A stretch of 64,000 nucleotides of DNA from Amylostereum areolatum (Eukaryota; Basidiomycota; Agaricomycetes; Russulales; Stereaceae), in the NCBI GenBank assembly GCA_012932865.1, contig SAXG01000016.1, forward strand, positions 310,001 to 374,000. The letters are read 5' to 3'. Within the stretch, counting starts at the first letter, position 1, and each line of letters begins with the position of its first letter. The position numbers and the translations under genes were made by a program. Shown piece after piece: positions 45,051 to 57,319 of the stretch. The notes under the pieces are model-generated. The model did not search any database, was not told the DNA's origin, and saw only the letters and a list, made by a program, of their open reading frames with translations.

Positions 45051-46053
45051 GGTATGAGGCAAATGGAGGGCAATGGGACAATAGGTATAGATCTCGGAAG
45101 CGCAAAGTATTGTCACTTTCTAGAATGGGGGGACTCGTTGCGCGGAGGGTGATGGTGGGGGAAGGAAAGGAAGAGAGTGCCAAACGGCGTCGATATATTC
45201 GCTGTTGAATAACCACGTGATCTTCTCCATTGTTCCTCTCGGCTTTTGCCTCATCCGCGCTTTGTTTCGAGTCATCTTCGTTCGAACGTGAGCCAAGCGT
45301 GACAAATGTGTAACGGTGTATACCATTGTGTTTTCTTGTGGGGTTCGTGCCACGATGGTGCTCTGCGGCGCCGTCGTCATCGTCGCTAACGGCGCCCGTG
45401 GCCTCCCATGCCGCAGGGGTGAACACACAGCCCAGTTCTCTCGGCCACCTCGACGTGGCCGCGAGGCTCCATTTGAAGAATGAATATTTGATAGCGATCC
45501 GGGGCCTCAGAAAAACAGCGCACCTATTGTCATGACCTTCAAATCGAAATGCGGCTCCCTAGTCTCCGCTTCCGGCCTTCCTATTCGTTTTCCGAGTGGA
45601 GCGCTCGATAAGCTATGGCGTAGGCGGAATCGGGGTCGAAGGTGTCGCGGAAGAGCATTGGTTTCTCTGAACGTGCATGGTTCCTATATATCGGGGCTAG
45701 ATATCAGTTCCAGAGTCAACGCGCAGGCTAGCAGAGGAGGCGTACATGCGAGTATGGCATGAATGCCGGTTCGCATTGAACGTCAGACAAGGGACGTGGG
45801 GCGTAGGGCGGCCGTATTCGTGAGAGAGCTAGAACAAAATTGCCACTCACTGTACTGAAAAAAGCCTAACCCACTGCCAGCATGGTTTTTCCCGGGAGAA
45901 AACCCGGCCATACTGTCAGTGACTTTAAGTAACAGTCAGTGAAAAGCTGTTCGTAATGGTCTGCACAAGAACGATGAAGATGTCGATGTCATTGACAAAC
46001 TGGCTTCCTATCGCCTTCTCCGAGTTTAGGACTCTATACAAAACCACGTCGCG
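45051..46053. other. Intergenic, no gene seen
   Basis: Includes the upstream region of the coiled-coil gene (duplicated at 43.2-43.5 kb) and a stretch at about 45550-45770 that loosely resembles 43680-43830. No domain-bearing frame. Confidence 0.4.
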
Positions 46054-47217
46054 TTACTCGGCGAGCCCTCGCAGCCCATTTGTCCTTAGGAGCGCGACCG
46101 TGTCCCTCACCAGCTTGGAAAACGCGCCGCTCTCCTTCTCTCCAACCTCACCAATATCCAGCCCCGCCTTCTTCGCGCTCTCCCGCACGCCGTCGTCGGC
46201 CCAGAGCTGACTGGCGATGTCCCGCTCTCTTCGCCAGTACGTGTCGGCGCGGGCGTTGAGTTCGGGGTGGCGTCGGACGGCGCCACTGGCGAAGCGCAGA
46301 AAGGAGAGTCGGGTCTGTGCCGAATCGACCGCGGTCCCGAAGCTGGGAGTAGGTTGCAGGGGGAGGGGAGGGCCCTGGGATGAGAGGAAGGGAGGATATG
46401 ATGGGGATGGTGTGCACGGGCGGAAGAAGATGGATAACGGCAGGTAGGGCGAGGAACGTGAGTTGGCGGAGCGACCACAGCCAGGCGTGGTACTGTCGAT
46501 CGATGGTGTCAGGTGAGGCGTCGGTTTTAGGCGGGGTAAGCGTACCATGATCGGGACGTCTTGTTCGTCCCGGGTGATGGTGACCGTCGCGGTGCACATC
46601 AACCACACCTCGGCACAGGCTGCACAGGCCAGTGCCCCAACCGACAGCTTGCGACGTTCTGTGTGTCCAGAGCCACGGATGGTGAGGAAGCCTACGACAC
46701 ATGCGCGCAGGGTGTAGGACAAAAGGGGCGCGGAGAGGGACGCGAGAAGGGCGAGGTAAAGCGTGGGGTTCGTGCCAGGAGCGTTTAGCGCAGCGTGCCC
46801 GAACCTACCGAGTGTTAAGTTATGTGGAACGCAGGCAGGTAAAACTCAAACGCACCTCACTAGCATGATGCGGGTCTCAAAGGATCCCAGCTTCGCGATG
46901 AGTTCGTCCATGCCAGGACCGGAATAGCGCGGATCCGTGGTCGCATGCCGCGCAACGGTTGCGCGTATAACGCTATCCGGGGCGGAAAGGGGGAGTTGGA
47001 GGTCGGAAAAGATGTTGGGCGGGTGGCATCTGAGGAGTGTGTAAAGTGTGTAGAACGTGTGGGCGAGGAGGAGGTGCGTCAAAGGCCGGCTTCTTGAGGT
47101 TTTATGTGCAGGAACGAGCAATGAACATATGGAAAGGAGGATTATGGGGGTCGCCACGCACAACGCTAGTGCGGCATCGAGGGAAGGGGAAAAGAGCATT
47201 GTCCATTGATTGTCCAT
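46054..47217 (-). CDS. Multi-pass membrane protein, conserved-looking, function unknown
   Basis: Four exons: 47217-46856, 46804-46546, 46492-46418 and 46374-46054. Total length 1017 nt, about 338 aa, all phases consistent. Hydrophobic segments: residues ~10-36 (ALALCVATPIILLSICSLLV), one around 47-60, a segment spanning the exon 2 start (TLYLALLASLSAPLLSYTL), one at SVGALACAACAEVWLMCTA, and one in exon 3 (TFLALPAVIHLL). The soluble C-terminus is charged and helical, ending NGLRGLAE. Introns 46493-46545 (53 nt) and 46375-46417 (43 nt) are short but restore a continuous membrane-protein reading, whereas the unspliced frame does not. I cannot name the family. Likely an ER or other endomembrane protein, by inference only. 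Confidence 0.65.
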
Positions 47218-48287
47218 CTCGCACTTTCTCCACGTCGAGCGTTCCCCGTCCTATCGGGGTTTGCCGAACCTCATCGACATCGCCGGGCCCGCCCAAGGCC
47301 TGCCGCCATTGTTCGAGTACAACTTCAACAACGTTCTCCTCCAGTCCTCTCTCCTTCTCTCCTTCCGCAATCCAAGAGACACGATATTCTTATCCTGATA
47401 TAGTCGAGGTACACGTTAATGTTTATGTGCTTATGCAAACCTGCCCCGAATGTCTTCAGCTCGTGGACTCGAAGTACCCGGGCTCCCGCTCACCCTCATC
47501 CTCGCCGACCCGTTTACGCACCCCCTGATTGCGACTCTCTCTAATCCGGAACTCGCGTTCGGCGTATCAGGAATAGTAGCCGAGTGAGCAACTCGGTGCG
47601 TAGGGTTCAACCCAACTCTTCTTTTTCACGATTCTCATTCCCGTTCCGATGAAAACCCAATAGCATGTCGCCAAGAAACGCTCGATGGTATCGTGCTCCC
47701 TCCTGTCTTCTCAGGATGCGACAGACCGTGATGCACACTCAGGTCATAATGCAGGCTGCGCAATCGAGAGATGCTTCAACGGCGGGGCCGGCCAAGACCT
47801 CGTGCGTGAAGCACGACACGCGTGATGCTGTTCAGCATTTTTACCAGAGGCCAAGACGACGTACCCACAAGCATCCAGAACGTGACAGCTAACGCGGATA
47901 ACCCTGCCATGTCGGAGGAGATGGATACGATTCCTTGCCTGGGTATGTGCGACGGACGCGCACCGTGACATTCACACTGCAATGCCCGCATAAAATATGC
48001 TTTTCATGCTATATTCACGCTGATTTTGTGTGCCATCTCAGGCTTTCTTTCTGCACTTCTCGTTATTAGACACCGTCTTCTAGTTCTACCGTTACGTTGA
48101 ACTGGCCTGATCGCTCGATCTCGCCCGGTGTCAGAGCCTAGGTATCACTCGCCCACCGTATATTACATCTCCCGGACTTCGTACGTTTATTTCCAAGCCT
48201 GTCGAACCGTCGAAGTCTCTGGGATCGTTTTGCAAGAGGTATGGCATGAGCGTGAAGAATGATGAACAAAAGCTCATACCTACCATC
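47218..48287. other. Intergenic, no gene seen
   Basis: Region upstream of the membrane-protein gene and before the tRNA. No domain-bearing frame or repeat recognised. Confidence 0.4.
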
Positions 48288-48382
48288 GGTTCAATGGTCT
48301 AGTGGTTATGATTTCTGTCTTACAAATGCTTCTTGCGCATTCCGAGCACAGACGGTCTCCGGTTCGACCCCGGATTGAACCA
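48288..48382 (+). tRNA. tRNA-Val (anticodon UAC) with a 22-nt intron
   Basis: Acceptor stem GGTTCAA pairs with TTGAACC, and position 48382 is the discriminator A. The D arm has the A-box (TGGTCTAGTGGTTATGA). The anticodon stem TCTGT/ACAGA encloses loop C-T-TAC-A-C. The intron 48325-48346 lies one base after the anticodon, the canonical place. The T arm carries the B-box GGTTCGACCC. T5 at 48383-48387 is a polymerase III terminator. The isotype follows from the anticodon. Confidence 0.9.
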
Positions 48383-48387
48383 TTTTT

Positions 48388-48838
48388 ACCTCACGTTGAC
48401 TAGTTACTATGTACCGCCTCCTGCTCCAGAGACTAGAGTCGGAAGTCCGAATCCGACGAAATTATGAATAAGTAAGACGCGAGACTCAAAGTCGAGAGTG
48501 CACGACACAGAGACAGGAGAGGATCGAGGATCAAAGAAGGGATGTGGGAGGGAGCCCGGAGGAGAGTCCCCATCGTTATGTACTGAGGTGAGAAATTTAG
48601 GCTCGCCCAGGTTGCTTTCCGTCACCCATCATTATCGCTGCCGCCCATCGTTCTGGAACTTGGTGATCACACGCTCGTCTGCGAGGAGGAAGAAAAAATA
48701 TAATAGGTTCACCTGAACCTTTGTTCTGGACGACTCGCCGCTCGGCGATCATGTGTCAGGCTGTTGGGTGCATCAGGGTGCAATGACTGCATCAAACACT
48801 ATTCCCATCCCCACAAACAGTACGAGCGTCTATCCATC
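48388..48838. other. Intergenic, no gene seen
   Basis: Between the tRNA and the second F-box gene; presumably contains the promoter of the latter. Nothing further recognised. Confidence 0.4.
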
Positions 48839-50445
48839 ATGATCCTTGCCTCCCACCGTCACCTCGATCCTTCCCAGTGCCCACGGATCCCCCCCATCGG
48901 CGATGTCGTCTGGAAAGTTGAAACGTACGTCGACTCTTTCGTCTCGATTGTCTTCCGTTGAGCAGTGCGGTAGGTCCAATTCCCTTCAAGAAACCGGGTC
49001 CACGTCCTCCTAGGATCCCCCCAGCGCCAGAGCGGGTGCCCGTGGAAGTGTGGGAGGACATCTTTGATCTCGCCACGTATGTCCCCACCCTCATGGACCT
49101 GGAGCCCACAGATCCATTCGACCAGCCGTCCACTCTGCTCCCCGGAGACACTTGGGACCCCGCCCTCCTCCGCGCCTCCATGCGTCTTCGATACGCGCTC
49201 ACCCGCGTGTGCAGGATCTGGAACGCGGCCGCGACACCCTTCTTGTACCGGTGTGTTGTTCTTTTCAGCTCGAAGAGTGTCCAGTCGTTTCGGAGGACGC
49301 TCGTGGCCGAGCGCGTCGTAGGGAAGCCTGTATGGTCGAGGGCCACCCGTGCACGCCACCTCATCCTAACGCATTATGTGCCGGCCCCTCCCCTGGGCGA
49401 ACGGCCCGATCCAGACTCATGTACTGCTGATTCAAGAAGTGCGCTGTATGCCGTCCAGAGCATCATTCGCGGACTCCCACACCTAGAAATCCTTTCCATC
49501 GCAGACCATTTTACCAACAGGTCGGGGCTCACCCCCCATCGTCGCGTGTTGGAGCAGTCGACACAGACACCCCCTGAGATTCCGAACGCATTCCCTACTC
49601 TTGCCGGCGCTCGATTCCCCACGCTGATCAAGCTGGACCTCTCACACCTCGGTTCGATGAGCGATCCAGATGTTTCTCTCATGGTCTCCGCTGCACCACG
49701 TCTACGGACGCTGATCTGCCCCCGGTCCAGTCTGGACTCGTGCACTCTCTCCTACCCTTCATTACGCCGTCTCAAATATATCCTACCCTGTGGTTCCAGA
49801 ATTTGCCGCTGCAACCTCGGCACGGACCCGCTTCCCGAAGTCCAATGCACATTCTTCAACGTAGAACGTTTTTGGAGCGCGTTTCCTCGACACTTCCTTT
49901 CCGTCCAAGGAGGACAGCTTACCACGGCGCACATCCGCCTTTCCCTGTCAAATTCACAGGCCCTCGTTGAAACGGCCATCGTCCAGCTCTTCGACATGCT
50001 CCCGAACCTCACCCGCCTCCACCTCACCCTCCCGCACTGGCGTCTCGAATTCCCGTACGCGAAGCTCCCGCCGCGGGTGACGCACCTCAGCCTGCGCATC
50101 CGCCCGGTGGAGACGCCGACGTATTATTATTACGGACGGAAGCCCAGGTCGGACGAGGAGCGCGAGGACGAACAATGGGACGCGCTATTCGAAGGGCTCT
50201 TCGAGGCCGTGCACGGGATCGCGACGGCCGAGCTCGGGCACGCCCTGGAGGCCGTGCGCTTCCTCGACCCGGACGTGTGTGGCGCGATGCGCACCGGGCT
50301 GCATACGGACGATCTGAGGATGGAGATGGCAGAAGAGGTGTTCGGGGCGGGCACGCCGTTTCGATTCGAGGATTGTGAAGGAAGGGAGATGGTGCCGGCG
50401 CGCTCGACGGAGGAGGGCCTCGAGGGCGTGGTCGTCTTTGTGTGA
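48839..50445 (+). CDS. F-box-like protein (copy 2)
   Basis: Model 48839-48924 joined to 48966-50445 (521 aa). The long exon has no ATG before the F-box. A 41-nt intron (GTACGT...GAGCAG) joins it in frame to an upstream ATG, which is why that start was chosen; the intron is at the short end of the range. F-box-like module at about residues 50-125 (VPVEVWEDIFDLATYVP, VCRIWNAAATPFLYR). The middle is variable, and the end (LEAVRFLDPDVCGAMRTGL) matches copy 1 at 8156-9526. Role as for copy 1: presumptive SCF substrate adaptor with unknown target. No break was seen in the main exon. Confidence 0.75.
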
Positions 50446-52056
50446 CGATGGGGGACATGCTGTGGTGATGTAAGAATAGATAATCGACGTCGATGTCGTT
50501 TCGAGGCCTTCCGAGCCGTGTGTACACATGTATCGTGTGGTAGTATCAGATATGCATACAGAAGCTGTGTTTTCACAGAGAATGTATGGAAGGATTCAAC
50601 CCCAACTTCAAGCTTCGAACTTCAACTTTAGCATCGTCACTACAAAAGCTCAATCAGGACGATCTTCCGAACGCGTAACAGACCAGCGCAGGATTCCTCC
50701 ACGTCGTCGCCAAAAATCCCTCTCCACCCTCTGAAGCGCAAGCACGCAACAGGACTTCCGATGCGGGACCGATACTCGAGCGCGTCGATGATCGCATTCC
50801 AATAATGTGTGTTCGCGGGGGGAGATCTTTGGACCACGGTCCTCGTTAGGTGGCCGCCGGGAACGGCCATGTCGAAAGAGAATCTATCACGAAAGCAGAA
50901 CAGACTGAACTGTGCAAAAGCCACTGACCAGATTCACAGTGGAAGTTGAAAACATATTGTGCGAGCATTGATCCGAGGGTCAGAGCAAGACGCGACGAGG
51001 AACGAGGTTTTGAAGCGCCCTTCAATAATATGAATATAAGAGCTGAAGCGCTGAAGGGAGGACACGCGGCGTCGATGCTGGGGGTCGCAGACACGCCGTG
51101 TCAGCAAAAATCGACCGTATGACAGAATATGACTGTGAATGAAACAGGGCCGTACCAAGCAATTAATGAGCCCGTGTTGCCCGTTCAGCTGATTCGTGCC
51201 CCGGGAACTTGAACTTGAACTTAGTATATGTATTAGTCCCACCATCCGAACGGCGCAAAAGGACAACAGGTATGTACTTACGAATGGACAGATAGGTAGA
51301 CCCAAAGTGCGGCCATCCTATAAAATCCCCTCATTACTGTGTACCTCGTATCGTTATGACGGCGGCTCGCGCGCGAGACTCACGCAGTGGGGTATGGTAT
51401 GTACGGGTGGTTTTGGCCGCAGGTTCGGCCATCATCGATCATCTTTCCGTGCAGGATGGGATCCTGGGAAGAGGAGAGAATGATAGGGCGCGGCATGACC
51501 GCATTTGTGTCATGTGGTGGCCGTGCGAGAACAAAGGTTTCCTATCCCGGGGAGACGAGAATGGACTTAGCGGCGAAATCGCAAGGAAGCCGCGGACTGC
51601 CACGACAGTTGTGCATGAAGAGCAGCCTTCTCGCGGTCGTCAGAGAGTTTGAGAACGCTCCGAGTCTCGAGCACCACGCACCTTCTCCTTGCTGTTTCGT
51701 GGCCTGGAAGGCCCTTTGAGGACACTAGAGATAGAATTTTAAGTGAGTAAGCCTATGATTACGGAATTGCCTGAACGCCGTGTCCAGTGGATGTTTCGCC
51801 GGCGCGCTTACAACTGTAGTTCCTCAGCCGCCGTTGAGTCGTCCGAGCCGCCCGTTCCTTCCGACATACTTCAGATCTCACGCGGCCTCACGGCGTACGG
51901 CCTTACGCCTCTGAGTCTGTGCCAGGACTTTGTTTTTGTTTGCTGCACACATCCCGAGTTTTCCTTATATACCGCCGTTCGTCTGCACCTGAGTCGCCAG
52001 CTTCAACTTCAAGTTCTTCGCTCTTCACTAGTTTCACTAGCCTCCTCGTCTTCAGC
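50446..52056. other. 1.6-kb intergenic region, no gene seen
   Basis: No frame with a recognisable domain on either strand. The last ~60 bp before 52057 are the CT-rich leader of the CVNH gene. Confidence 0.45.
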
Positions 52057-52632
52057 ATGCAATTCTCCTCCCTCTACATCGCTCTCATGACCGCCGTCAT
52101 GTCCACCCAGGTGCTCGGCAGCGCGCAGACCAGTTAGTCAACGTCCTCCTTGATCCTGCGTTGTTCCCCGCTGACGGTAAATGGCCGCCGTCGCCGTCGC
52201 CTTCTTCTTCAGACTTTGGTGCTACCTGCTCTGGCGAGAGCCTCGCCAGCGGACACATCCTGTTTGCCACCTGCGGGGACGGCCACGGGGGTGAGCCCAC
52301 CTCCAGCATCGACCTGAACAAGTGCGTCACAAACAGCGGCGGCACGCTGGAGTGCCAGGTCAAGTGAGTGCGCCCTCTCCGTCATCGACGCTTGACGCGT
52401 GAACGGCTTGTTTTCCAGCGGCGGGTTCGCCGGAACCTGCAACACCTGCTCCATCGAGTCGGGCACGACCCTTGCCTGCGATTGCGGCGACGGTCACGGA
52501 GGCTACCCTCACACCGTCCTGAACCTCAGTACGTCTCCTTCTTTTTTTCTGCTACCGTGGTGTGTTGTTGACGTTGCCGATTTGAAAGACAACTGCCTCT
52601 CGAACAAGAATGGCCAGCTTACCTGCCCTTGA
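52057..52632 (+). CDS. Secreted cyanovirin-N homology (CVNH) lectin
   Basis: Four exons (52057-52132, 52213-52363, 52419-52528, 52589-52632) encode 126 aa. Exon 1 is a signal peptide (MQFSSLYIALMTAVMSTQVL). The mature part has two CVNH sequence repeats. The first includes FGATCSGESL, LFATCGDGHGG and SSIDLNKCVTNSGGTLEC; the second includes CNTCSIESGTTLACDCGDG, TVLNLNNCLSNKNGQLTC. The SIDLN-C and LNLNNC motifs, each followed by N-G-x-L-x-C, are the family hallmark. CVNH proteins of fungi bind mannose-type glycans and may act extracellularly in defence or recognition. Two extra cysteines (T-C-N-T-C) are present compared with the simplest members. The acceptor of the last intron is AAAG, unusual but required by the frame. 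Confidence 0.85.
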
Positions 52633-55600
52633 GAAGGCTCTCCAGCCGTCGACAATCCGACGCCCGCGCATGTGCGCCGTTTGTGCGGGGGTGATGATTG
52701 CTGTTCCTCGAATCGTCCTCTTTATTTGGGTTTTATTGTACGTTTTGACTGGGGGTCATAGTCGATCGGTCGAATAACGATCATATTTGCGTTGAACCAT
52801 CGGGTGGAAGCGCAGGAGTTCTGGAACGAGTGGCCCGGCGTGCAACGCGCGACAGACACTGGATACGGCGAGTACTTGGAAATGCATCAAATCTAAGTAT
52901 GAACGCGAACCGAGCTGCTGGCATACCTTTCTAGTCGATGAGATAAGCACGAGCACAAAGTGGCGCTGAATGACCGTGACGACGGCTCGAGCCGATGGTC
53001 GTGGGGTGCGGTTGGTGGAGCTTTGACCACAGGTTCGGCCATCGATCTCGCCGTGCAGAACGATATCCTCACCCTCGACGCGAATGTCGCGCTATGCCCT
53101 GAGTGATGCGATATAGCAGTCGGTAGAGAGTATTTGAACAATTTGAACGCGAACCGGGTAGCTGGCATGCCTTTCTAGCCAATGGGATAAGCACGAACAC
53201 AAGATGGCGCTCGGTGACGCTTGGCTGAGGGAGTACACACCGACAAGACTTCTGGCCCAAAACGTGCGGCTTCGATGCACAGAATTGGGGAATGATATCA
53301 TTTCACATGTCCTAGCAGTAATTATAACAGCGCACGCGTTCCTCCCGCCACTGTGTCGAAGGCTTACGGTCAAAGATGCCCCTCAGCAGGTGACCAGAGA
53401 CGGCTGGTTTCGCGTCGTCCCGATCACGGTTCTGCCAGCGGGGCCTGCGACAAAGAGAAGGAAAGGAGAGCAGACATAAAGAACAGGACTTCGGCTGTCC
53501 ATGCGCAGGCCACGGAGGAACGTTTTTGGGGTGCGGGAGTCCAAGTGGGGGAGACGTTCGTCCATTCGCGGTGCGCACGTACACATCCTGGTCGTCCTGA
53601 AAGATAGTACCATTTGCGCAAAATGAAGAAGACAAGAGGGGGGAAGTCAACCACCGCCAGGGAGGGCGTCGATTGTGGGGGTGTGGGTGGACCGTGGACG
53701 AGGCAACTTAGGTGAGAGGAGGAGAAGAATCCGGGAAACCGCCGTATATCTTTGCCGTTATTGAGGATCCTCTTTCAAAACCCTTCGTGTTCCTTCCTGG
53801 GTGACGCGCTCGGCTCTGGAGCCATAAAACGGGAAGCTCGAACTTGGGTCCACGGTTGTAGGTCGAAGTCCAAATCTTGCGCGAACGTGGAGAAGGGCAT
53901 TGAATTTTGCATCAGGGCAGGGTATCCATGGGAAAAAATTCCTTCCTCGCGCGGGCCTATGCTGGCCCATGCTGTTGCGGGTTGAATTTGAGTCTTGGGA
54001 AGGAGAAATGGGTAACGATGGGACTCACAGTAGGTTACCGAGGTACGAGGGTCGACGCCATCGACGTCTGCTTTAGGAGACTACAGTAAGTAGGCTCTCT
54101 GCGTACTAAAACCCTGCGGTAAAAACGGTATCTAACCGGATTTCCTGCTTGTACATGGCGCTCTGTTGGCGTGACGGCATGGAGGATCGTTGGAAGCGAG
54201 TTGGTGTTGAGAACCGATCGAGTAAGTACTCAGCTTAAGAGTTCAGAGGAGTTGGTGACGGCAGAGCGACAGGCCTGCGCCGCGGCGCAGCGAAGTGATG
54301 ACGCACGACGGTCTCCGGACGGTCTGAGTCGCGGTCGGCTCGGGCTGATACACCTTCATGCAGCTTTCCACCTCGTCTCCTCCGACCTCACTACATACCA
54401 CAGTCCTTCCTGTATCATAGGTCAAGGCGCCGAGATATCAACGCACTGTAATGTCCGGCCTGTCACTTCCGAATCCGCCGCTGGTCCGTTGGAGAGTTGA
54501 ACGTAAGTAATATCTATCTATCTATCTGTCTGGAGCTCCTCTCGTTCAACTTTCGTCCAACTCTCGTCGGAAATTTCAGTTTGACCCATCTGCCAACTAG
54601 TGGCTTGTCCTCGCGCTCCGCGACTCAAGGACATTTTCGTTTCCCATGGTCATCACAAGACCTCTATCGTGACCGCTCAGTACTAGTCTACTTTTACTCG
54701 CGATAGCCTTGTCGAGAGTTCGGTCAGCCGGTGGTCGGCATATCATGTGACGTCTCTTTTCGAACACCGACCGCCCTACAGCTACAGTGCTAACCTGCAA
54801 ACATAATCTTAGTATATTCTTTCCTGAGGTCTCCTCGTCCTTCTACATCAGCATCAGCGTCGTTTGGGATCCACCGAGGGTGTACAACGATGTACCTCGC
54901 TACTTCCGGGTCAGGATCCCAGGATTCTCGTCAGCAGAATCAGGATGACTTTTAGTAGTAAGTTCTCTTCGTCTGTATGCATCCCTCGCCGCCGTTTCCT
55001 CCTCTTCCAAACACGTAACATTGGCACCAGGCCCTCTGGCACTTGCTCGTTTATCCCATTCTTTTGCTGATCCTCACGCAGTCATGCTACACGCACTTCC
55101 TCCTCCAGCTATCAACCTCAAACCCTGTCCGCCTCCCTTGGCCCCATCGACAGGACTCACCCACTCGGGACTCACTTCTTCCACCCTCTTCGAGGAGACA
55201 TCGGTCGGCGCGGACCAACACGAGCTCGTGACATAAGCCCACGTGCGGGACATACTCGAGCAGAACCTTGTCGAGAGGGTTACCCCGCGCTCTACCAGGC
55301 GAACCCATCCCTGGGTCTCTCGACGTGACCGTTCGCGCGCGCAAATGCTTGTTTCTCCTGCAGCATCGCTTCCTCCTCGTCCCAGCTTATTCATATCCGA
55401 ATCGAAGAAAGTTCCCGCCCATCAATTTCCCTGCAAACATCCCGCCTTCAAGCTTCAAGCTTCAAGCTCCAGGATTCAAGGTCGATGGCTCAGCCTCTAC
55501 TACTAATTTAGCGGCATCTGTCACCGCACCCTTCGGCTACTACACAGACACCTCAGCTCATTGTGCAGGCTGTGAACCCACTGTAGACACCACCTGTACT

Positions 55601-55927
55601 GTAGATATCAAATCATATTTTCATATTTTCAGGTTATCGTTTGGATAAGCCTCAACATTTCGTGAGAAGTTCGGCAAAGCTCGGCTGACCGAACTCTCGA
55701 CAACGACGCGCGAGTGATAGCAGACGTCTGATGAGAGGATCCCGAGGTACGAGGGTTGACTCCATCGACGTCTGCTTTAGGAGACTACTCAGTACCAGTC
55801 CTGGAGCTTTCACTCACGCCTTATCTCGCTCATGGAGGGAACGCACTTCGTCCGAGAACACCACCCTTTCCCACCACCCCTCTCTCTCAAGTGACTACGA
55901 ACCACGAGTAGCAAATCCCTCTACGAC
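52633..55927. other. 3.3-kb intergenic region with short duplicated segments
   Basis: No supported gene. A segment at about 52909-52985 recurs at about 53149-53225. A ~45-bp segment at about 54040-54085 recurs at about 55742-55787. A 22-bp inverted pair is at about 54710-54731 and 55682-55703. CTAT tetranucleotides occur at about 54511-54528. These look like traces of small, decayed elements. Confidence 0.5.
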
Positions 55928-56717
55928 ATGTCCCTAACGAAGATTCCTCTTCTCGTCTCCAACGCGGCGTTCTTTTGGCTAGGCACGACTCCGCCCAAAG
56001 TCGACGCCGCGCCCTCGCCGGTCAAGGTCGATAAGGTGCAGATGGGGGGCATGGAGCGCGTGTTTGGGCAGTTCATACCGTATATCGCGAGGTTGTTCAA
56101 GGTGCGTTCAACTTGTCTTTCGTTTTCGTCACGGCGTTCGCGCTCACACGGTCCTGCAGGCAGAAGTCGCTCTGGCCTGTCTCGGCGAGGCCCTCCTCAT
56201 CCTAGTGACCAAATACCCCCTCGCGCCGTCCTCGCAATATATCACAAACCTTCTCCCACCACGCCTGGTTGCGGACGCATCTAACATCCACACATCCCTC
56301 GAAACCCTCGTCGGAGCGGCCTTCATCGCGAGCGGCGCACTCCTCCGCCTCGTCAGCTACCGCGCGCTCGGCAACTTCTTCACCTACCAGCTCCTCATCC
56401 GCCCGGGACACACCCTGGTCACCACCGGACCGTACGCGCACGTCCGCCACCCGTCCTACACCGGCTTCGGCGCCATGGTCCTCGGCGCGTCGCTCGCGCT
56501 CTTCGGGCGCGGTTCCGCCTTCCGCGCGTGCGGGCTCGTGGGTACGGGGTGGGGGCGGACGGTGTTGGGGTTGTGGGTCGTGCGTCGGGTGGCGGACGTG
56601 CTGCATTTGGGACCGCGGATGGCGTATGAAGATGCCTTCTTGAGGGGGGAGTTTGGGGAGGAGTGGGAGGAGTGGGCGGCGAGGACGCCGTGGAGGGTGG
56701 TCCCCTACGTTTACTGA
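55928..56717 (+). CDS. Protein-S-isoprenylcysteine O-methyltransferase homologue
   Basis: Two exons (55928-56101 and 56160-56717) encode 243 aa. The C-terminal half carries the family signature: LLIRPGHTLVTTGPYAHVRHPSY (about 143-165), then RM-YED-FLR-EFGEEWEEWA and the ending TPWRVVPYVY. The enzyme methylates the C-terminal prenylcysteine of CaaX proteins (Ras-like GTPases and, in basidiomycetes, lipopeptide pheromones) with S-adenosylmethionine at the ER membrane. Hydrophobic segments at about 60-75, 100-115 and 165-195 fit membrane helices. The shortish N-terminus and the divergence from canonical Ste14 suggest one of the several ICMT-like paralogues common in Agaricomycetes rather than the single housekeeping enzyme. 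The reading frame is intact. Confidence 0.82.
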
Positions 56718-57319
56718 ATCCTGATCTCCGCTCTACACGGTGTAAGTATGCTAGCAGTATACGAGTACTACTTCGATGGCTGTTACTGTCAGTGCCACTC
56801 AAAGATAATGTCGATAAGGATAATGACATGCTAGCGGCGATACGGTTGCTTCGATCTGTTAACTGGAACTTGGCACTGGTAAGTACTCAATCGTATTCAA
56901 CAAGTCAACGTTCAATTCATCTCTCAGACTTCTACGCTCAACTCTGCGCTTCATCCTCTCTATTACTAGCTCATACGTACCGTCGGGAAATTTGTTGCAC
57001 CCGCCTTCCACGCCACAGCGAAGGCGCCCACAGGTTTGGGTTCGGGGTTTCTTGGGCAAATCATACGGTATGCCAGTAGTGGCACACGTACCTTACCGTT
57101 TCTAGTGTTAACGAGCTTCCTTCAGGTCATCTTCTCGCTGCTTGTGTCACCCACCAACCTCGCTCGGTGCAATCGAGAGCCAAACCTCCTGACCTGTTCT
57201 CGACGAGTATAAAACCAGTGAGTCTTCTCTCCTCCTCTCCCCACCAAACACTCCTAGTCCCACTTGTCCGGCAACAACTCTGTGGTTACTATTGACACCA
57301 GCTCTGAAAGGCAACCATC

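Noticed and set aside
53204..53654. Possible small genes downstream of the CVNH gene
   Set aside because: Open frames on both strands overlap, with no signal peptide, domain or splice support.
55021..55648. Possible peptide gene before the methyltransferase
   Set aside because: Pro/Ser-rich translation in several frames and repeat-like CTTCAAG words; nothing family-specific.
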